The notes under the pieces were generated by a model, which saw nothing but the letters and a program-made list of their open reading frames with translations, did not search any database and was not told the DNA's origin. This document shows, piece by piece, positions 1 through 5,378 of a stretch of 5,378 bases of DNA. The stretch lies in NCBI GenBank assembly GCA_002725475.1, contig PBPH01000003.1, positions 2,945 through 8,322 of the forward strand, in the 5' to 3' direction. The position numbers and the translations under genes were made by a program. The stretch is from Methanobacteriota archaeon (lineage in GTDB: Archaea > Thermoplasmatota > Poseidoniia > Poseidoniales > Thalassarchaeaceae). Each line of letters starts with the position of its first letter. Positions within the stretch are counted from its first letter, which is position 1.

Positions 1-3000
1 AAAGGGGGTTTGCAAATTGCAAATATTCTCGCTTCTCTACTGGCAATAATCATTGTATCTTATCTTGTAATGGAATATGCTGCCAATACTATCGGTGGCT
101 TAGGTTATGGTTGGGTAATCACTTCAATCAGCCTAGGATTAGTAGTTGGAATTGTATTTTACTCAATGATTAGATTGGTGTCTGAATCAAGACAGAGAGT
201 TCTAGCTACCATGGCTCTCAATAATTTGCAAAGACGAAAGCGCAACACTGCACTAGTGGTGGTTGGCTTGCTAGTAGGCTCTGCAATTATTACGAGTAGC
301 CTTGTTGTGGGGGATAGTCTAGATGCTACATTACAGGCAGAATATGCAGAATCGTTGGATGAAACAGACATTGTGATAGACGGCACAGATAGTTTGGGAA
401 TGCCAGTTTGGTGGAATCAAACGAGGGCAGAACAAATGGTAGATGAGCTCTACAATGAATCAGATATTGATGCCGTTTCGATCGGAATAAAAATGAATAT
501 CGGGATGAAATCAGAGGTGCATAGAAAAGTTTCAGCAGACGCTTGGTTATTGGCGATGGATTCTGAATATCAACAGCAAGGTTCCTGGAATCCATTTGGC
601 GGGGGTGGAGGGTTACATTATTCCGAAATTAAGGACGGTAGTGCATTTCTAAGCCAAAAGGGAGCCGATAGAATGGATTTAGTCGTTGGCGATTTAGTGG
701 AGATTAGCTGGACTGAAATTAGTTTGTCCGGGGGTATCAATAGGGAGTCATCGAACTTGACAATTCAGGCCATTGTTCCAACTAAAGCCTCAGGTTTTGT
801 GAGTGGTGGTGATGTCACTGTTTATACTACTTTAAGTCAAGCACAACAGATTTTGGGTCGTCAAGGTGACGTGAATAGAATAGCCATATCTGCTACAGGT
901 GGGGTGCTTGATGCTCAAGATGCTGAAAAACGAGTAATGCCTATCATCAATTCTACTTTAGATCAGGCCATAATTGGAGTTGATTCAGGTTTAGAGGTGG
1001 CCGCAGTTCCTGAGGATTTCTCTGTGGGTATTCAACGAATTGCAGGTGAAGGATTGCTTTCAGGTGACGAGGTTTCAAGCCTAAGGGAAAACATTAGTTC
1101 GATTTCACCAGATGCAATGGTTGCAGAATTACTGATGTCACCAATATTGCTAGTTTCTCATGAAGAGACTAATCTTAGTGGCCTAATTTCTTCAGAGATT
1201 ACTTCGATTGATTCAGACGGGGTCGCAGATTGGTATGCGACCCCTGCGGGTTTATCGGTTCAGAAGAGGGAAACAAGCCAGTGGTTCAGTTGGGTACCTG
1301 GTGAAGGGGAATCCAAATCGATTCTCTCAGTACAATCGGTATCAGATGGCGCGGCCCTTTCTCTTTATTCCGGGGGGGTTCGTCTATCAGTATTGGACAA
1401 GGACATTCCATCTCGAGATATCACGATGCCCGAAGGTTCTGGGGAATTGGTAGATTTGGCAGTTAGTGAAGGTGATATTGGCTATGTACTAAGAGTGGGT
1501 GATGGCGGTGCCGAATTGTTGTTTGGCGATGCCTATAGTGAAGGCGCAATTGTTTGGGATTCTGTAACGTTGAATCTTGAATCATTTAGTGAAGTAATTG
1601 AAGATGGAGTCCTTGCTTTGGAGGACGATGAGTTGTTTGTTCGTTTGGAAGGCGCTTTCACTAGTTCTACCTGTATAATCGATGTTGAAGAAATCAATAC
1701 AGAATTTAATTCTTGCAATTGGAATATTGACCCCCCCTCGAGCCGTTCAATTGACGATCATGGAGGTCTTGTTTGGGACAGGTACGGTCAAGATTTGCAA
1801 TTGACATCTTCAAGAATTGCTGGTAATACAACATCTGCACATGACTTAGGTTTGCCCACAGGGGATGTGCTCTTTGTGACTCCTACATCAGTGTTAATCG
1901 AGGATGCTGGTCTTTACTACTGGAATGGCACGTCCTTTGGTTTGGTAGATGTACAACTTGCTACAAATTCAGATAATAGGACTGCATGGACTAATGGTGT
2001 TCGCACTATATCATCCTCTCCTCATGGTTCAATTATTGCAGATGAAAACCATGTTATTGGTAGGCTGCCTTATCAGATTTCGCTAGATGGCTTCTCAAAT
2101 TTACCTCTTGTTGTGATAGCCCTCACGGGTGGAATTGGGATCCCTGAACCTCAACCTGGTGATGTTTTCCTAACTTCATGGTCAGCTGAAGGTTTAGCCC
2201 TAACGCCTCCAACGAATATTTCCCTTGTAGGATTAATGCCCGCTGCACGAGGGATATTCACCCCTCTATTACTCAATTACAGCTTCACAGTCCCCCCTCT
2301 TCCTGCGCCACCAGGGCAGCCAGGATTAGACGACATGTCTCTAGCAGTCGTGAATATCTCTGATGCACAGGAACTCCTCAGTCGTGAAGATTCGGTTCGC
2401 AGCATGATAATGGTTTCTGGAAGTGCTCTAGTTGCTCCTGGAGCCTTTAGCGCATTGGAAGAAAACCTGACTGCATGGGCGGATGAAACCTCAGATGCTG
2501 AAGGTATGGGTCTAGATGTGGTTGCAATAAAAACCCAAATTCGTGACCAAACTGCTGATTCTGGTGCTAATTTTTCGATGTTATTCTTGATTTTTGGGTC
2601 TTTCGTAATATTTGCTGGAATCTTGCTGGTGATGAACCTATTCGTGATGTTGGCTGATGAACGAAAATCGGAGATGGGGATGCTTAGGGCTTTAGGAATG
2701 CAGAGGGGTGAATTACGTTCAATGTTCGTAATGGAAGGCACCCTTGTAGGAATTATCTCGAGTGCAATCGGCTCCGTTACTGGGATTGGCGTGGCCAAGT
2801 TATTGATGTATGGATTGGATCAAATTTTGGCTACAACTTTTGATGGTGCAATCATCTTTGCATGGGAATGGCACAGCGTTTTGAGTGGTTTTTCAATAGG
2901 CTTCTTAGTGACCTTCTTGACACTTTTCTCCACATCAGTGTATATTTCTAGATTAAATGTTGTAGCTGCAATGAGGGATATTCCAACCAGAATAAAGGGT

Positions 3001-4686
3001 TCTTTGCCATGGTGGTCAATTCTCATATCCTTATTCCTGTTTGGTTCTGCGCTAGGTTGTGCAGTATTGGCCTTTACAATAGGTGATTCAGAGAGTGGGA
3101 GTAGAATGGCATGGTGGTTGACTGCCGGGTTCCTATTCCTATTTGGGATGGTGCCCCCTCTTTTCTTCATTTTCTCGAAAATTCTTCCAGATTCAATCAC
3201 AATTCTTGGAACGAGAACATCCCGTACTGTATTGACTCCTAGACTAACAATGACAGTACTGGGTCTTGCTATGTTTGGCTGGGGGATTTGGGATGATCCA
3301 GTAAGGGCCGATTGGGAACAAGGAGATTTCTCATTCATCATATTGGGGACTTTCTTGGTAGGTGCTGGAGTGTTGCTTCTAACTAGTCTAGCACCGATGA
3401 TTGCATCATCTCTAGCGCGCACCGGCTCAATCATATCAAAACGTCTAGCATCAGTACTTCCAACAGCTCTTGCCTATCCTTTGGCCACGCCCTTCAGAAC
3501 TGCAATGACGATGGGTATGTTTAGTTTGGTAGTCTTTGCAGTTGTGGTACTTTCAGGATATTCAGCTCTAGTTGGCAATTGGCTTGGAGATCTTGGTGAG
3601 GACGCTCGTGGAGAATGGGAAATCATAGCATTTGGGGACCTAGATTTGGGTGACAATTCAAGTGATTGGGATTTGGGCGAAATCGGAATAGATGATTTCG
3701 ATGCAGTTGCTACAATGGATGCTGCTACAGTACATGTTTTTCCTAGTGGTGTTGATGATGTTGAGAATAAGTCCAGTTATACTCGAATACGTGGTTTTGA
3801 TCGTAATTTTACGAAATTAGGGGGGCTGCCCTTAGATTCTTGGTCACCTAATTTAGGAAATAATCCAGAAGAAGTATGGCTAGCAGTGTTTGAGAATGAA
3901 TCATTGGCAATTATTGATTATTCAATGGCTGTAGAATCTTTTCAAGGGCAAGGGGGCGTAATTTTCGAGGGCATGGGCCTTAACATAGGTGATGCAATTG
4001 TAGTCCAAGATCCATTAAATCCGTCGATAAATCAAACATTCTTTGTAGGTGCTGTAATCAGTGAAGAAAGTGGATGGTTCGCTAGCGGAGTCAGTGTCGC
4101 AAAACCAATCGCTTCGGAGAGATTTGAGGCGGCCCCTTCATCAATCTGGTTTTCGTTACCTCCAGGTTCTACTCTTGATGAGCAGGAAGATGTGGCAAAT
4201 GATTTGCAATTTGAACTTGTGGAAGAGGGTGCCAGAGTAATCGCAATTGAAGTAGTTTTCAAGGACATCCAATCATTCATATTTGCAATGTTTGGGCTAC
4301 TACAAGCATTCCTTGCATTAGGTCTGGCTGTTGGAATTGCTGGATTAGGTGTCATAACAATTCGCAACGTCTCTGAAAGGTCCCATCAAACAGGAATCCT
4401 TCGTGCATTAGGATTCCAGCGCAGTATGGTGGTTTCAGGCTATCTTGCAGAATTAACTTGGATTAGCCTATTGGGCATATTGAACGGCGCGGTTGTAGGG
4501 ATAGGATTTCACTACCAATTGTACGTCAAATTCCTTAAGGATGAAGGTGCCGAATTTATACTTCCTTGGGGCCAAATTACAATGATAATTCTAGGTGCTT
4601 ATCTTCTCACAGTTTTGGCTACGGCATGGCCAGTCCGAAAGGCCGCTTCAATCCATCCAGCGGAGGCTCTTCGGGATATTGAATGA
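1..4686 (+). CDS. FtsX/MacB-family ABC transporter permease, giant two-half form with large extracytoplasmic insert; 5' end probably outside window
   Basis: This is a membrane permease of the MacB/LolC/FtsX (ABC3, type VII) family, which normally pairs with a separate ABC ATPase to couple ATP hydrolysis to work on substrates outside the membrane. Residues are numbered from the TTG at 10. I see about 14 TM segments: 3-20, 35-55, 79-99, 853-880, 909-935, 956-979, 1001-1023, 1034-1057, 1079-1093, 1107-1131, 1165-1187, 1421-1450, 1476-1502 and 1521-1541. Positive charges (RRKR at 75-78) place the two large loops, 100-852 and 1188-1420, outside. The family coupling loop appears twice, as MLRALGMQRGELRS (891-904) and ILRALGFQRS (1463-1472). 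Each half ends similarly (AAMRDIP at 986-992, AEALRDIE at 1551-1558). Loop 1 holds two core-domain-like modules (about 227-341 and 716-850) around a propeller-like stretch (399-690). The TTG lacks a well-spaced ribosome-binding site and the frame is open to base 1, so an upstream start is likely. The substrate is unknown. The family call is firm; the insert's fold is inferred. Confidence 0.9.
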   Translation, partial: KGGLQIANILASLLAIIIVSYLVMEYAANTIGGLGYGWVITSISLGLVVGIVFYSMIRLVSESRQRVLATMALNNLQRRKRNTALVVVGLLVGSAIITSSLVVGDSLDATLQAEYAESLDETDIVIDGTDSLGMPVWWNQTRAEQMVDELYNESDIDAVSIGIKMNIGMKSEVHRKVSADAWLLAMDSEYQQQGSWNPFGGGGGLHYSEIKDGSAFLSQKGADRMDLVVGDLVEISWTEISLSGGINRESSNLTIQAIVPTKASGFVSGGDVTVYTTLSQAQQILGRQGDVNRIAISATGGVLDAQDAEKRVMPIINSTLDQAIIGVDSGLEVAAVPEDFSVGIQRIAGEGLLSGDEVSSLRENISSISPDAMVAELLMSPILLVSHEETNLSGLISSEITSIDSDGVADWYATPAGLSVQKRETSQWFSWVPGEGESKSILSVQSVSDGAALSLYSGGVRLSVLDKDIPSRDITMPEGSGELVDLAVSEGDIGYVLRVGDGGAELLFGDAYSEGAIVWDSVTLNLESFSEVIEDGVLALEDDELFVRLEGAFTSSTCIIDVEEINTEFNSCNWNIDPPSSRSIDDHGGLVWDRYGQDLQLTSSRIAGNTTSAHDLGLPTGDVLFVTPTSVLIEDAGLYYWNGTSFGLVDVQLATNSDNRTAWTNGVRTISSSPHGSIIADENHVIGRLPYQISLDGFSNLPLVVIALTGGIGIPEPQPGDVFLTSWSAEGLALTPPTNISLVGLMPAARGIFTPLLLNYSFTVPPLPAPPGQPGLDDMSLAVVNISDAQELLSREDSVRSMIMVSGSALVAPGAFSALEENLTAWADETSDAEGMGLDVVAIKTQIRDQTADSGANFSMLFLIFGSFVIFAGILLVMNLFVMLADERKSEMGMLRALGMQRGELRSMFVMEGTLVGIISSAIGSVTGIGVAKLLMYGLDQILATTFDGAIIFAWEWHSVLSGFSIGFLVTFLTLFSTSVYISRLNVVAAMRDIPTRIKGSLPWWSILISLFLFGSALGCAVLAFTIGDSESGSRMAWWLTAGFLFLFGMVPPLFFIFSKILPDSITILGTRTSRTVLTPRLTMTVLGLAMFGWGIWDDPVRADWEQGDFSFIILGTFLVGAGVLLLTSLAPMIASSLARTGSIISKRLASVLPTALAYPLATPFRTAMTMGMFSLVVFAVVVLSGYSALVGNWLGDLGEDARGEWEIIAFGDLDLGDNSSDWDLGEIGIDDFDAVATMDAATVHVFPSGVDDVENKSSYTRIRGFDRNFTKLGGLPLDSWSPNLGNNPEEVWLAVFENESLAIIDYSMAVESFQGQGGVIFEGMGLNIGDAIVVQDPLNPSINQTFFVGAVISEESGWFASGVSVAKPIASERFEAAPSSIWFSLPPGSTLDEQEDVANDLQFELVEEGARVIAIEVVFKDIQSFIFAMFGLLQAFLALGLAVGIAGLGVITIRNVSERSHQTGILRALGFQRSMVVSGYLAELTWISLLGILNGAVVGIGFHYQLYVKFLKDEGAEFILPWGQITMIILGAYLLTVLATAWPVRKAASIHPAEALRDIE

Positions 4687-4704
4687 TACAAAAATAATGT
4701 TCTA

Positions 4705-4718
4705 AATTCAATTGAATT
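4705..4718. repeat. 14-bp perfect palindrome, possible operator or weak terminator hairpin
   Basis: AATTCAATTGAATT reads the same on both strands. It starts 18 bases after the permease stop codon and ends 42 bases before the TATA-like element. It could be a dimeric regulator site upstream of the second gene's promoter. As RNA it would form only a weak five-base-pair AT-rich stem with a four-base loop. No T-run follows it, so a terminator role is poorly supported. Chance occurrence in AT-rich spacer DNA is also possible. Confidence 0.35.
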
Positions 4719-4760
4719 GTGCACTTAGAAGCCAATAACCTAACAAAACCCCGCGCATAG

Positions 4761-4768
4761 TATAAATA
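4761..4768 (+). promoter_or_regulatory. Archaeal-type TATA box for the downstream exported-protein gene
   Basis: TATAAATA lies 44 bases before the ATG at 4813. Archaeal TATA boxes are centred about 26 bases before the transcription start, which would put the start near 4790 and leave a leader of roughly 20-25 bases containing the ribosome-binding site. The bases just upstream (CGCGCATAG) are not an obvious purine-rich BRE. The call rests on motif and spacing only. Confidence 0.55.
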
Positions 4769-4782
4769 CGGCTTGAATAGGT

Positions 4783-4801
4783 GGGTTAACCCCGTAGCGG
4801 G
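4783..4801 (+). promoter_or_regulatory. Overlapping inverted repeats at the predicted transcription start / leader
   Basis: GGGTTAACCC (4783-4792) is a perfect 10-bp palindrome. The adjacent CCCG-TAG-CGGG (4791-4801) can form a four-base-pair hairpin. The CCC at 4790-4792 takes part in the first pairing, and two of those bases (4791-4792) also belong to the second, so the two stems exclude each other. The second stem includes the first three bases of the ribosome-binding site. The palindrome straddles the predicted transcription start, where a DNA-binding regulator could act. Any regulatory role is inference. Confidence 0.35.
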
Positions 4802-4805
4802 AGGA
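4799..4805 (+). promoter_or_regulatory. Ribosome-binding site of the exported CARDB-like protein
   Basis: GGGAGGA ends seven bases before the ATG at 4813. It is a strong Shine-Dalgarno match at suitable spacing and fixes that ATG as the start. Its first three bases could pair in the upstream CCCG/CGGG hairpin. Confidence 0.7.
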
Positions 4806-4812
4806 CTGTGAC

Positions 4813-5378
4813 ATGAAGAGAGCAACAAGTTTGGTTTTGGTGGTTTTGATGCTTACCAGCATTTTGGCCAGTTTTAACCCAATTGAAATGAATGAGAAAG
4901 AGACAGTGAATGACGCCGATGCCAGAGCTGATTACGAGGTTTGGCTAATTGGAGCGAATTCACCGAGAGAATCGACGGTTGGAATAGGCGGAGATGTAAG
5001 GAATGCAGTGGATGTCGGTGAAGATATCTACTTTGATTTGGTCATCAAGAATATCGGAGATAACGATATTTCTGAGATGTCCATTTCTGTGGAGGTAACT
5101 ACTGGAGTACCCGGGGCACCTTCATTGGTTGATCAAACAGATTCAGCTGTTTGTGATGATGCATTAGCATGTGATCATGCTGTGTTCCCATCTGGTGACT
5201 ACTTTGACCAAGGTAGATACCAAGTGCGAGATGCTAGTGGAAATGCACTAGTTTGGAATCCACCAGCACCTGGTACGTATTCAGTAGTGATTACTGTAGA
5301 TTCTGGAGATCAAGATACCGATCTTAACAACAACATGCTAGCATTCGATGTAGTAGCAACAGATTGGTATGACATAGA
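4813..5378 (+). CDS. Exported protein with CARDB/APHP-like Ig-fold domain, N-terminal 188 residues (3' end outside window)
   Basis: The frame opens with ATG at 4813 behind a strong ribosome-binding site and continues without a stop to the window edge. Residues 1-20 form a signal-like segment: a KR-containing start, then the hydrophobic stretch TSLVLVVLMLTSILAS. No lipobox cysteine follows. The cleavage point is unclear; the A-R-A at 37-39 is rather far from the hydrophobic core, so the segment might instead stay as an anchor. Residues about 41-182 resemble a CARDB/APHP-type beta-sandwich: FDLVIKNIGDNDIS (74-87), GTYSVVITVDSG (154-165), and the typical closing pattern of acidic residues then NNN (166-174). 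Cysteines 114 and 120 (CDDALAC) may form a small disulfide loop. Such domains are common in archaeal surface proteins for adhesion or scaffolding. The missing C-terminus may carry more domains or a membrane or sorting tail. The specific role is unknown. The gene lies 126 bp after the permease and seems to have its own promoter. Confidence 0.82.
   Translation, partial: MKRATSLVLVVLMLTSILASFNPIEMNEKETVNDADARADYEVWLIGANSPRESTVGIGGDVRNAVDVGEDIYFDLVIKNIGDNDISEMSISVEVTTGVPGAPSLVDQTDSAVCDDALACDHAVFPSGDYFDQGRYQVRDASGNALVWNPPAPGTYSVVITVDSGDQDTDLNNNMLAFDVVATDWYDI

Noticed and set aside
606..618. Glycine-coding tract (GGGGG at residues 197-201) as a tandem repeat locus
   Set aside because: It is a short low-complexity loop in the ectodomain. 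The codons vary and no longer repeat unit is present.
1208..1453. Plus-strand open frame of 81 codons in another phase
   Set aside because: It is embedded in the permease coding region, with no promoter or ribosome-binding site. It matters only as the frame entered after a one-base loss at the G-run.
2277..2798. Minus-strand open frame of 173 codons
   Set aside because: It lies wholly inside the permease gene, opposite well-recognised FtsX motifs. Its translation is rich in S, T, P and R with no recognisable domain, as expected of an antisense shadow.
2820..3434. Minus-strand open frame of 204 codons
   Set aside because: It is antisense to the permease membrane helices. Its composition is that of complemented hydrophobic codons, and it has no visible ribosome-binding site or family motif.
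4687..4760. Possible transcription terminator after the permease
   Set aside because: There is no T-rich run on the + strand and no stable GC-rich hairpin. The only symmetric element is the AT-rich palindrome, which is too weak to call a terminator.
4619..4828. Minus-strand open frame crossing the intergenic spacer
   Set aside because: It overlaps the end of the permease, the TATA element and the start of the second gene. The protein looks random and no upstream signals are seen on that strand.
4813..4932. Second gene as a lipoprotein
   Set aside because: No cysteine follows the hydrophobic segment; the first cysteine is at residue 114, so a lipobox is absent.

Overview
The window holds one very large membrane-protein gene, a 126-bp intergenic promoter region, and the start of a second gene for an exported protein. 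Both genes lie on the + strand. The AT-leaning composition, the TATA element (TATAAATA) at the expected distance from a start codon, the long sequon-rich extracytoplasmic regions and the exported CARDB-like protein suggest an archaeon. The style resembles uncultivated marine Euryarchaeota (Marine Group II / Poseidoniales). That placement is an inference from general resemblance; no marker gene is present to confirm it.

Positions 1-4686 encode an FtsX/MacB-family (ABC3, type VII ABC) permease of about 1,560 residues. This is far longer than usual for the family, where single-unit MacB-like permeases are around 400 residues and two-unit permeases around 800. The reading frame is open to the left edge, so the true start is probably outside the window. 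The chain has two permease halves. Each has a transmembrane (TM) helix, an extracytoplasmic domain, a helix followed by the hallmark LRALG coupling loop, and two more helices ending in an A(M/L)RDI-type tail. The first extracytoplasmic region is about 750 residues. It appears to contain two MacB-periplasmic-core-like modules separated by about seven loose 40-45-residue units that look like a beta-propeller. No ABC ATPase is encoded in the window, so the ATPase partner must be elsewhere.

Positions 4687-4812 contain a 14-bp perfect palindrome, a TATA-like element, a 10-bp palindrome near the predicted transcription start, and a strong GGGAGGA ribosome-binding site. A small hairpin could cover part of that site. 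This suggests the second gene has its own promoter.

Positions 4813-5378 encode the first 188 residues of an exported protein with an N-terminal hydrophobic segment and a CARDB/APHP-like Ig-fold domain; the gene runs off the right edge. A simple reading is a cell-surface region: a permease with a large outward-facing recognition domain next to an exported adhesion- or scaffold-like protein. A functional link between the two is only suggested by adjacency. I found no RNA genes, mobile elements, CRISPR arrays or credible minus-strand genes.
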